From Clostridia bacterium (GTDB lineage Bacteria > Bacillota > Clostridia > Oscillospirales > CAG-272), in the NCBI GenBank assembly GCA_017463125.1, contig JAFTPV010000003.1, positions 1 to 64,000 of the forward strand: DNA of 64,000 bases. Reading direction: 5' to 3'. Below the pieces are notes generated by a model. It had not been told where the DNA came from and made no database searches. It saw only the letters and a list, made by a program, of their open reading frames with translations. A program made the position numbers and the translations under genes. How positions within the stretch are numbered: position 1 is the stretch's first letter; every line of letters starts with the position of its first letter. This document shows positions 57,072 to 64,000 of the stretch, one piece after another.

Positions 57072-57509
57072 TTATTTAGTTCCTGTTGAGCCGAAGCCAC
57101 CCGCGCCGCGTACGGTGTCGGAAAGCTCGTCGGTAAGATTAAAATCCGCCTGCATACAGGGAATTATGCACATCTGCGCTACACGCTCGCCCCCCTCCAC
57201 CGTTACGGGTGAGTCTGTGTGGTTATGGAGAGCTACCATCCACTCTCCGCGATAGTCCGAATCAACGACGCCAACCTTGTTTGCGGGAGCAACGCCGCGC
57301 TTTGTAGCAAGGCCGCTTCTTGCAAAAATAAGACCGCAGTATCCTTCCGGAATTTCAACGGCAAGACCCGTATGTACCATAACGGTTGAGTGCGGAGCTA
57401 TCGTTATATCATCTCCCATCATGCTGTAAAGATCCGCTCCTGCGGAAAACGGAGTTGCATAGGTGGGTATAGTAGCCCTCTCGTCAAGCTTTTTAATATT
57501 AACCTTCAT
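57072..57509 (-). CDS. dut: dUTP diphosphatase
   Basis: A 145-residue trimeric dUTPase with all five motifs: SAGADLYSMM (about 22-31), ARSGLATKRG (about 64-73), GVVDSDYRGEW (about 79-89), ERVAQMCI (about 106-113) and the C-terminal GAGGFGSTG (about 135-143). It hydrolyses dUTP to dUMP and pyrophosphate. It lies 2 bp downstream of nrdG, so nucleotide-pool genes and the uvr genes are in one leftward run. Confidence 0.95.
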   Translation of the reverse strand: MKVNIKKLDERATIPTYATPFSAGADLYSMMGDDITIAPHSTVMVHTGLAVEIPEGYCGLIFARSGLATKRGVAPANKVGVVDSDYRGEWMVALHNHTDSPVTVEGGERVAQMCIIPCMQADFNLTDELSDTVRGAGGFGSTGTK

Positions 57510-57511
57510 AT

Positions 57512-58069
57512 TTATTTCCTTTCATAGCATTTATCAAGAGCGCAGCCGTCCCAGATGACGATCTCGCCTGACTCTCTTGTTTTTTTCATATCGATTATTC
57601 GCTGATTTGACGAGCCGCGAAACCTGAGTCCCAGGCTCTTTTTTTCTTCTATAAATCTTCCGTCAACGAGGATATCGACATAGGAGAGAAGCTCAGCGGT
57701 TATGTCAAGCGCTTTTTCGTGGCTTCCCGCATCCCCCGTCAGCTCCTCGTATAGATTTCCAGTATAGAGCCAGACTGTTTTATCGGGGAAACGACGCTTA
57801 AACTCACGAAGAAACGGCAGAAGCCCCACTTGGTTTTCAGGCTCCATAGGCTCACCGCCAAGGATAGTAAGACCTCTTAACACCGGATTTTCAAAGGTTT
57901 TGAAAATTTCCTCTGCGACCGTGTCGGTGAATGGGGCGCCGTAGTCAAAAGCCCACGTTTCGGGCTGAAAGCAACCATTGCATCTGTTGCGGCAACCGCT
58001 GACGAAGAGGGTTGTACGGATTCCCTCTCCGTTAGCAATATCACTCTTTTTTATTGCTCCGTAAAACAT
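57512..58069 (-). CDS. nrdG: Anaerobic ribonucleotide reductase activating protein
   Basis: A 185-residue radical-SAM activase. The cluster motif CRNRCNGC (CxxxCxxC, about 26-33) is present, with NGEGIRTTLFVSG before it and TILGGEPMEPENQ (about 68-80) containing the GGE SAM-binding motif. It installs the glycyl radical on the anaerobic reductase NrdD. No nrdD is present in this window. The length is typical. It is downstream of uvrA and upstream of dut. Confidence 0.88.
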   Translation of the reverse strand: MFYGAIKKSDIANGEGIRTTLFVSGCRNRCNGCFQPETWAFDYGAPFTDTVAEEIFKTFENPVLRGLTILGGEPMEPENQVGLLPFLREFKRRFPDKTVWLYTGNLYEELTGDAGSHEKALDITAELLSYVDILVDGRFIEEKKSLGLRFRGSSNQRIIDMKKTRESGEIVIWDGCALDKCYERK

Positions 58070-58090
58070 TATAATTTCTAATTTCTCATT

Positions 58091-60919
58091 TCACATTTCT
58101 AATTTGGCTCGTAAAAATTCTCCTGTATGAGAATTTTTACATCCGGCAACCTCTTCGGGCGTTCCTGTGACAACGACAGTTCCTCCTCCGTCACCGCCCT
58201 CGGGACCGAGGTCTATGATATAATCCGCTGTCTTGATAAGGTCAAGATTGTGCTCAATTACGACAACGGTGTTTCCGCCGTCGGCTAAACGCTGGAGTAT
58301 CCCGATAAGCTTGGATACGTCCTCGGTGTGCAGGCCCGTCGTAGGCTCGTCGAGGATATATATGGTTTTGCCCGTTGAGCGCTTGGCAAGCTCGGTTGCG
58401 AGCTTTACTCTCTGCGCTTCACCTCCCGAGAGGGTTGTCGAGGACTGTCCGATTTTTATATATCCGAGTCCTACGTCAAAGAGTGTTTGGAGCTTACGCT
58501 GGAGTGCGGGGAGTCCGTCAAAGAAGGTTATTCCCTCCTCTACCGACATCTCAAGCACATCGTAGATACTCTTGCCCTTATATTTAACGTCGAGAGTGTC
58601 GCGGTTATAGCGCTTTCCCTGACAGACGTCGCACTTAACGTACACGTCGGGCAAGAAGTTCATCTCGATGCACTTAACGCCGTCACCCTCGCATGCCTCG
58701 CATCTTCCGCCGCGAATATTAAAGGAAAATCTGCCTGCGTCGTATCCCTTTGCCTTCGCATCTCTTGTTGATGCGAAGAGATTTCGTATATCGGTAAAGA
58801 GGCCTGTATAGGTTGCGGGGTTTGAGCGCGGTGTTCTTCCTATGGGGCTTTGGTCTATTGCTATAACCTTATCAAGATGCTCAAGGCCTGTGATTTTCTC
58901 AACCTTGCCGGGATAGGTTACGGCGCGGTTGAGGTCACGCGCCAGAGTTCTATAAAGAATCGAATTTATAAGTGAGGATTTTCCGCTTCCCGAAACACCT
59001 GTTACGGCAGTAAACGTGCCCAATGGGATATCAACGTTTATCTTTTTTAGGTTATTTTCTTCAGCTCCGATTATATGAAGGAAGTTGCCATTACCTGCTC
59101 TTCTGGTTTTCGGAACTTCTATATTCCGTCTGCCCGAAAGGTATGCGCCTGTTATAGATTTTTCGCATCTAGCAACCTCCTCGGGTGTTCCGAAGGCTAC
59201 TATCTCACCGCCGTGAATACCTGCGCCAGGGCCTACGTCAACGATAAAGTCCGCCTCTCGCATCGTGTCCTCATCGTGTTCAACAACGATAACGCTGTTA
59301 CCGAGGTCGCGAAGATTTTTCAGCGTTGCTATAAGCTTACCGTTATCACGCTGGTGCAGTCCTATGCTTGGCTCGTCGAGAATATAAAGGACACCTGTAA
59401 GAGAGGAGCCTATCTGAGTTGCGAGGCGGATTCGCTGTGCTTCTCCGCCCGAAAGCGTTCCTGCGGTTCTTGCAAGATTGAGATAATCAAGTCCGACACG
59501 CACAAGGAAGTTAAGACGCGCCTTTATTTCCTTCAGTACCTCTGTTGCTATCTTCATTTCGCTCTCGCTAAAGGTGAGGCTATCCACGAATTTCAACATT
59601 TTATCTATCGAAAGACGGCAGATTTCATCAATATTAAGGCCTCCGACTGTAACTCCGAGAACCATATCCGAAAGACGTCTTCCCTTGCATCTCGGGCAAT
59701 TTACCTCCTCAACGAACTGCTGATAATAGTCGCCGCCCATCATTTTCATCCGCTTTTCAATTATGTGAACGATGCCGTCGTAGGTTGTGGTCTGTTCTCT
59801 GCCCTCACCGCCGAAATAGCGGGTCACGGTATATTTTTTACTTCCCGCACCGTACATCAAAACGTTCATTGCCTCGTCTGAAAACTCGGAAATCGGAGTG
59901 TCGAGCGTGAAGCCGTAATCCTTACCGACTGCTGCGACGAGAGGACCTGTCCAAGAGTCCTCAGTAAGTGTTTTGAAGCCGTTTGCGGCAATTCCGCCGT
60001 CACGCAACGTAAGCTCGGGGTGAGGCAGGAGCTTCTTTACCGATATTCTCTGCATATTTCCGATTCCCGCGCACTCGGGACACGCACCTATCGGATTGTT
60101 GAAGGAGAACATTCTCGGCTCAAGCTCGGGGAAGCTTATGCCGTGCTCCTCGCAGGCATATTTCTGCGAAAATTCCATCTCCTCTCCGTCTGTACCGTCA
60201 CGGTTTACTACAAGGATATTTACCCTGCCGTCAGAGGTCTTTAAGGCACTCTCAACAGAGTCGGAAAGACGGGAGCGAATGTCACCGCGTATTACAAGGC
60301 GATCTACGACGATATCTATGGTGTGCTTCAGGTTTTTGTCAAGTCTTATTTCTTCCGAAAGGTCATACATATTTCCGTCAACACGTACTCTTGCGTATCC
60401 CGACTTGCGCGCATCGGCAAAGACCTTTTCGTGCATACCCTTTTGCGCTCTTACAACAGGAGAAAGCACCATAAAGCGCACCCCCTCCTCAAGCGAGAGA
60501 ATACGGTCTACTATCTGATCAAGCGACTGCTGCTTAATTTCCTTACCGCAGACGGGACAGTGCGGAACACCTACCCTCGCGTAAAGAAGGCGGAGATAGT
60601 CGTATATCTCGGTAACCGTTCCGACGGTTGATCTGGGGTTCTTTGAGGTTGTTTTCTGATCTATGGAGATAGATGGCGAAAGGCCTTCGATAAGGTCTAC
60701 CTCGGGCTTGTCCATTTGACCGAGGAACATTCTCGCGTAGGACGAGAGGCTCTCTACAAAGCGGCGGTGTCCCTCGGCATACAGAGTGTCAAAGGCGAGA
60801 GAGGATTTTCCGCTGCCCGACAGACCTGTAAGCACGACCAGCTTATCACGCGGTATAGTTACGTCTATATTTTTTAAGTTATTGACTTTTGCGCCCTTTA
60901 TAATTATATTTCTGGACAT
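58091..60919 (-). CDS. uvrA: Excinuclease ABC subunit A
   Basis: A 942-residue protein with two ABC-ATPase units: [12 protein letters not shown] (about 32-43) and [12 protein letters not shown] (about 640-651). Signature motifs [13 protein letters not shown] and [13 protein letters not shown] are followed by ILDEPSIGL and ILDEPTTGL. Zinc modules CPVCG (about 122-126), CPRCKGRR and CEACEGDG with CDVCQGKR lie in the insertion domains. UvrA scans DNA for bulky damage and loads UvrB. It is 53 bp downstream of uvrB. Confidence 0.97.
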   Translation of the reverse strand: MSRNIIIKGAKVNNLKNIDVTIPRDKLVVLTGLSGSGKSSLAFDTLYAEGHRRFVESLSSYARMFLGQMDKPEVDLIEGLSPSISIDQKTTSKNPRSTVGTVTEIYDYLRLLYARVGVPHCPVCGKEIKQQSLDQIVDRILSLEEGVRFMVLSPVVRAQKGMHEKVFADARKSGYARVRVDGNMYDLSEEIRLDKNLKHTIDIVVDRLVIRGDIRSRLSDSVESALKTSDGRVNILVVNRDGTDGEEMEFSQKYACEEHGISFPELEPRMFSFNNPIGACPECAGIGNMQRISVKKLLPHPELTLRDGGIAANGFKTLTEDSWTGPLVAAVGKDYGFTLDTPISEFSDEAMNVLMYGAGSKKYTVTRYFGGEGREQTTTYDGIVHIIEKRMKMMGGDYYQQFVEEVNCPRCKGRRLSDMVLGVTVGGLNIDEICRLSIDKMLKFVDSLTFSESEMKIATEVLKEIKARLNFLVRVGLDYLNLARTAGTLSGGEAQRIRLATQIGSSLTGVLYILDEPSIGLHQRDNGKLIATLKNLRDLGNSVIVVEHDEDTMREADFIVDVGPGAGIHGGEIVAFGTPEEVARCEKSITGAYLSGRRNIEVPKTRRAGNGNFLHIIGAEENNLKKINVDIPLGTFTAVTGVSGSGKSSLINSILYRTLARDLNRAVTYPGKVEKITGLEHLDKVIAIDQSPIGRTPRSNPATYTGLFTDIRNLFASTRDAKAKGYDAGRFSFNIRGGRCEACEGDGVKCIEMNFLPDVYVKCDVCQGKRYNRDTLDVKYKGKSIYDVLEMSVEEGITFFDGLPALQRKLQTLFDVGLGYIKIGQSSTTLSGGEAQRVKLATELAKRSTGKTIYILDEPTTGLHTEDVSKLIGILQRLADGGNTVVVIEHNLDLIKTADYIIDLGPEGGDGGGTVVVTGTPEEVAGCKNSHTGEFLRAKLEM

Positions 60920-60972
60920 TTTTTAATTCCTTAACATCTTTATTTCGGGACGTCGAGATACCGTCCCATACG

Positions 60973-62925
60973 TTATCTTAATTCTTTTATGCGGTCACGA
61001 AGATATGCGGCTTTTTCAAATTCGAGAGCTCGGGCTGCCTCACGCATCTCAGAGGTGAGCTTCTCGATAAGCTTCTCGCGCTCGGGGCGGGAAAGCTTTT
61101 TCTTTTTCTCGGGCTCGACCTTCTTACCGATCTCGATGATTTCGCCGACCTTTTTCTTAACGCTCTCGGGTACGATACCATGCTCGGCATTATATCTCAT
61201 CTGTATCTCACGGCGGCGGTTGGTTTCCTCTATCGCTCCGCGCATTGAGCCTGTTACCGTATCTGCATACATAATAACGTGACCGTTCACGTTTCTTGCG
61301 GCACGTCCTACTGTCTGTATAAGTGAAGTTTCACTTCGGAGGAAGCCCTCTTTATCAGCGTCGAGTATTGCGACAAGGGATACCTCGGGAATATCAAGTC
61401 CCTCACGGAGAAGGTTTATTCCCACAAGCACATCAAACTCGCCAAGTCTTAGGTCGCGTATTATCTCCATACGCTCCATCGTTTCGACCTGATGGTGTAT
61501 ATATTTCACCTTGATGCCATGAGTTTGAAGATATTCGGTAAGATCCTCTGCCATATTCTTCGTCATAGTTGTGACGAGAACCTTCTCACCGCGTGCGGTC
61601 GTTGCTCTTATTTCGCCTATAAGGTCGTCAACCTGCCCTTCAATCGGGCGGACGGATATCTCTGGGTCGATAAGTCCTGTCGGACGTATAAGTTGCTCAA
61701 CCGTTGATGAGCTTTCCGCAGCTTCGTATGGCCCAGGAGTTGCACTCACAAAAACAATCTGCCCGAGTTTTTCTTCAAATTCCTCAAAAAACAGAGGTCT
61801 GTTGTCAAATGCGGAAGGCAAACGGAAGCCGTATTCAACAAGGTTCTTCTTTCTCGCGTAGTCGCCGCCCGACATTCCTCGCACCTGCGGCAGCGTTACG
61901 TGCGACTCGTCAACAAAGAGTATAAAATCATCCGGCATATAGTCAAGAAGGGTATAGGGAGTTGAGCCCTTGGGTCTGCCGGAAAGTATACGGGAATAAT
62001 TCTCAACGCCCGAGCAGAAGCCTACCTCGCGGAGCATCTCGAGGTCGTATTTTGTACGCTCCTCTATCCTCTGCGCCTCAATCAGCTTGTTCTGACTCTT
62101 GAAGAACTCTACCCTCTCGCGCATTTCCTCCTCTATCTCAAGAAGCGCCGCCTCGCGCTTCTCGTCGGACACGGCGTAGTGAGTAGCGGGGAAGATTACA
62201 ACATAAGAAAGATGCTCGGTTATCTCGCCTGTAAGAGGATTTACTCTTGATATACGGTCAACCTCGTCACCAAAGAACTCCACTCTGAAGGCGGTATCCC
62301 TTCTCGACGAGGGGAAAATCTCAACCACGTCGCCTCGGACGCGGAATTTATTACGGACGAAATTTACGTCATTTCTCTCATAGCTTATGGCTACGAGGCG
62401 GCGTATAAGCTCGTCGCGGGACATCTCTTGCCCCTCTCTGATGTCAACGAGAAGATTATGGTATTCGTTAGGGTCACCGAGGGAGTATATACAGGAAACC
62501 GAGGCTACTATTATAACATCGCGTCGCTCGAAGAGCGAGCTTGTGGCGCTGTGACGGAGCATATCTATCTCGTCGTTTATCATAGCGTCCTTCTCGATGT
62601 AAACGTCCTTACCGGGAATATATGCCTCGGGCTGATAGTAATCGTAGTAGGATACGAAATACTCTACCGCATTGTCAGGGAAAAACGAGCGAAACTCGGT
62701 GCATAGCTGCGCCGCGAGAGTCTTGTTATGCGCTAAAACGAGGGTTGGGCGGTTAAGGTTAGCAATAACGTTTGCCATTGTGAAGGTCTTGCCCGAGCCC
62801 GTAACGCCGAGAAGCGTCTGCGCCCTCTCTCCAGCAAGGATTCCCTCGGTAAGAGCGGCTATTGCCTCGGGCTGATCGCCCGTCGGCTTATATTCACTTT
62901 TCAGTATGAATTTACGCTCTTCCAT
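60973..62925 (-). CDS. uvrB: Excinuclease ABC subunit B
   Basis: A 650-residue helicase-fold protein from ATG 62925 (GGAGGAA upstream; a longer in-frame start at 62976 is less likely). [20 protein letters not shown] (about 40-59) is Walker [21 protein letters not shown] (about 93-112) forms the beta-hairpin region that clamps DNA, and [13 protein letters not shown] and [12 protein letters not shown] are helicase motifs V and VI. The C-terminal UVR domain (about 615-650) contacts UvrC. It is the first gene of the leftward uvrB-uvrA run. Confidence 0.97.
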   Translation of the reverse strand: MEERKFILKSEYKPTGDQPEAIAALTEGILAGERAQTLLGVTGSGKTFTMANVIANLNRPTLVLAHNKTLAAQLCTEFRSFFPDNAVEYFVSYYDYYQPEAYIPGKDVYIEKDAMINDEIDMLRHSATSSLFERRDVIIVASVSCIYSLGDPNEYHNLLVDIREGQEMSRDELIRRLVAISYERNDVNFVRNKFRVRGDVVEIFPSSRRDTAFRVEFFGDEVDRISRVNPLTGEITEHLSYVVIFPATHYAVSDEKREAALLEIEEEMRERVEFFKSQNKLIEAQRIEERTKYDLEMLREVGFCSGVENYSRILSGRPKGSTPYTLLDYMPDDFILFVDESHVTLPQVRGMSGGDYARKKNLVEYGFRLPSAFDNRPLFFEEFEEKLGQIVFVSATPGPYEAAESSSTVEQLIRPTGLIDPEISVRPIEGQVDDLIGEIRATTARGEKVLVTTMTKNMAEDLTEYLQTHGIKVKYIHHQVETMERMEIIRDLRLGEFDVLVGINLLREGLDIPEVSLVAILDADKEGFLRSETSLIQTVGRAARNVNGHVIMYADTVTGSMRGAIEETNRRREIQMRYNAEHGIVPESVKKKVGEIIEIGKKVEPEKKKKLSRPEREKLIEKLTSEMREAARALEFEKAAYLRDRIKELR

Positions 62926-62959
62926 CAAGCTATTTCCTCCGACACTATTTTCACTGTAT

Positions 62960-62988
62960 ATTTTACCACAAAACATTTATAATGTAAA
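62960..62988 (-). promoter_or_regulatory. uvrB promoter
   Basis: On the minus strand, -35 TTTACA (62988-62983) and -10 TAAAAT (62965-62960) are 17 bp apart. The sequence ACATttataATGT across the spacer is a dyad but does not match the known LexA box. Confidence 0.6.
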
Positions 62989-63039
62989 CGGGTTTTCAAA
63001 ATATTTCGGGAATAATAATTAAAAAGGTACGGTGGATTT

Positions 63040-63714
63040 ATGGATATATTAAAGATAACGCTGACATCCTTATTATCTGTCGGAGCGTTGTTTATTATAG
63101 CAAAATTTATGGGACACAAGCAGATGGCACAGCTAGACTTTTTTGACTACATCAGCGGCATTACGATAGGCTCTATAGCCTCGGAGATGGCGATAGACCT
63201 CGAAACTCCTTGGAAGCCATTTGTCGCTATGGTGATTTACGGGGGCGCGTCGATAGCTTTAAGCTATATTACGACGAAGCTGCCGCGCTCACGAAAATTT
63301 ATCAACGGCACACCCACGATAATAATGGACAACGGCAAGCTCTACCGGGAGAATATGAAAAAGGCAAAGCTTGACCTCAGTGAATTTATGGTGCTTTGCC
63401 GTCAAGAAGGATATTTTAACATTAATGAAATTCAGACTGCGGTATTCGAGCATAATGGGCGGATAACCATACTGCCGAAGAGCGATTACCGCCCATTATG
63501 CGCCGATGATTTCAAGATAGAGCTAAAGTCCGAATTTATCTTCACAGAGATAATAATGGATGGACGGATACTTGAAGATAACCTAAAGCGACTGGGACTT
63601 GACAGAGTGTGGCTGAAAAGACAGCTTGAAGGTCAAGGGTACAAATCCGAAAAAGAAATATATCTCGGAATATGCGACAAGGAGAACGCTCTTTCACTCT
63701 TCCCTGTTGATTAG
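63040..63714 (+). CDS. DUF421 family membrane protein (YetF-like, second copy)
   Basis: A 224-residue protein with three hydrophobic segments (about 5-25, 38-55 and 60-80) and the DUF421 signatures FMGHKQMAQLDFFDYISGI (about 24-42), TIGSIASEMAI and RKFINGTPTIIMDNGKLYRE (about 87-106). It is only distantly similar to the copy at 277-912 and has no DUF4363 partner. It is transcribed divergently from uvrB and is convergent with, and overlaps by 4 bp, the superoxide dismutase gene. Confidence 0.87.
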   Translation: MDILKITLTSLLSVGALFIIAKFMGHKQMAQLDFFDYISGITIGSIASEMAIDLETPWKPFVAMVIYGGASIALSYITTKLPRSRKFINGTPTIIMDNGKLYRENMKKAKLDLSEFMVLCRQEGYFNINEIQTAVFEHNGRITILPKSDYRPLCADDFKIELKSEFIFTEIIMDGRILEDNLKRLGLDRVWLKRQLEGQGYKSEKEIYLGICDKENALSLFPVD

Positions 63715-64000
63715 CGCACTATTTCTCCGCAGGCGATTTTTTCGCCGGGGTTGCCGGAGGGCTGGGTAGTAAAATCGTCGGGAGCGGAATGGATTATTAC
63801 GGTTTTACCCACTATTTCGGAAATTGTAAATCGGTCGGTAAGAAAGGCAGAATAAGCGAGTCCTCCCGCGCTGAAAAGCGGCGGCATATCACCTGCGTGA
63901 TAGGGGTGAGGGCAGCCATAGGGGTTATAATGCATTCCCGCGCCTGGGAACGGGGACTCCCCTTCACCTCCGCAGCTATCACCATCGTGGATATGGAAGG
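63711..64000 (-). CDS. Cu/Zn superoxide dismutase (5' part beyond the window)
   Basis: The C-terminal 96 residues or so of a SodC-type enzyme are encoded from the right edge to TAA 63711, in one open frame that continues off the window. FHIHDGDSCGG (right edge) gives the copper-binding His pair and a disulfide Cys, MHYNPYGCPHPYHAGDMPPL supplies bridging and zinc-site His/Asp residues, and TVIIHSAPDDFTTQPSGN has the fourth copper His, and GEKIACGEI holds the second disulfide Cys. It dismutates superoxide to peroxide and oxygen. The 5' end, and thus any signal peptide, is outside. Such enzymes are uncommon in strict anaerobes. Confidence 0.87.
   Translation of the reverse strand, partial: FHIHDGDSCGGEGESPFPGAGMHYNPYGCPHPYHAGDMPPLFSAGGLAYSAFLTDRFTISEIVGKTVIIHSAPDDFTTQPSGNPGEKIACGEIVR

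Noticed and set aside
59075..59881. 268-residue plus-strand frame opposite uvrA
   Set aside because: Fully antisense to conserved UvrA sequence, with no ribosome-binding site or family similarity.
62966..62988. LexA/SOS box in front of uvrB
   Set aside because: The dyad ACATttataATGT lacks the GAAC...GTTC core of the Gram-positive LexA site.

Overview
The window looks like chromosomal DNA of an anaerobic, endospore-forming member of the Clostridia (Bacillota), most likely a gut lineage. The evidence is a germination protease (gpr), a SigH-like sigma factor, a SpoIIIE/FtsK translocase, DUF4364 and DUF4363 proteins, the paired clostridial radical-SAM proteins TIGR03960/TIGR03936, an NrdG activase, and A/T-rich intergenic regions with near-consensus sigma-A promoters at 17-bp spacing. 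I cannot assign genus or species from sequence alone. No phage, insertion sequence or CRISPR array is visible.

Layout. The left edge (1-200) holds a perfect-consensus promoter firing leftward into what looks like an rRNA-operon leader. From 0.3 to 21 kb lies mostly housekeeping: a DUF421/DUF4363 pair, the two radical-SAM proteins, a degenerate P-type-ATPase-like membrane protein, rlmB, two tandem MATE pumps, a zinc-ribbon protein, a broken tRNA-like sequence, a SigH-like factor, gpr, then a leftward run of nitroreductase, obgE, a HAD phosphatase, der, a DUF512 radical-SAM protein, VanZ, a Sel1-repeat protein and cysS. From 21 to 28 kb the rightward run is ftsK/spoIIIE, a DJ-1 domain fused to a catalytically dead FtsK-like core, and a zinc-ribbon protein. 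From 28 to 39 kb come a TtcA-like protein, a lipoprotein, a histidine phosphatase and manA, a membrane protein ending in a ribosomal-uL15-like domain, small membrane proteins, an ArsB/CitMHS-type permease, a sugar nucleotidyltransferase and an RluA-family pseudouridine synthase. Between 37.18 and 37.39 kb the minus strand encodes a highly structured RNA with its own promoter and a UUCG-loop terminator.

From 39.6 to 57 kb is an accessory carbohydrate and surface region. A leftward operon encodes a cytosolic helical-toroid protein, a very large lipoprotein carrying the same toroid plus three copies of a beta-rich domain, a 42-residue peptide, and a secreted protein with two further copies of that domain. 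An AraC-type regulator is transcribed divergently. It is followed by a leftward operon (SDR, aldo/keto reductase, Gfo/Idh oxidoreductase, ceramidase-like hydrolase) and a divergent rightward operon (HpcH/HpaI aldolase, YhcH/TabA protein, MFS transporter, GH36 alpha-galactosidase). Together these suggest uptake and breakdown of a galactose-containing or modified-sugar substrate, but the substrate cannot be read from the sequence.

The right end (57-64 kb) returns to housekeeping: dut, nrdG, uvrA and uvrB leftward, a second DUF421 protein rightward, and a Cu/Zn superoxide dismutase that runs off the window. The observations most worth following are the structured RNA at 37.2 kb, the DJ-1/pseudo-FtsK fusion, the pseudo-P-type ATPase, the uL15-like membrane protein, and the toroid/repeat-domain operon with its hidden small peptide.
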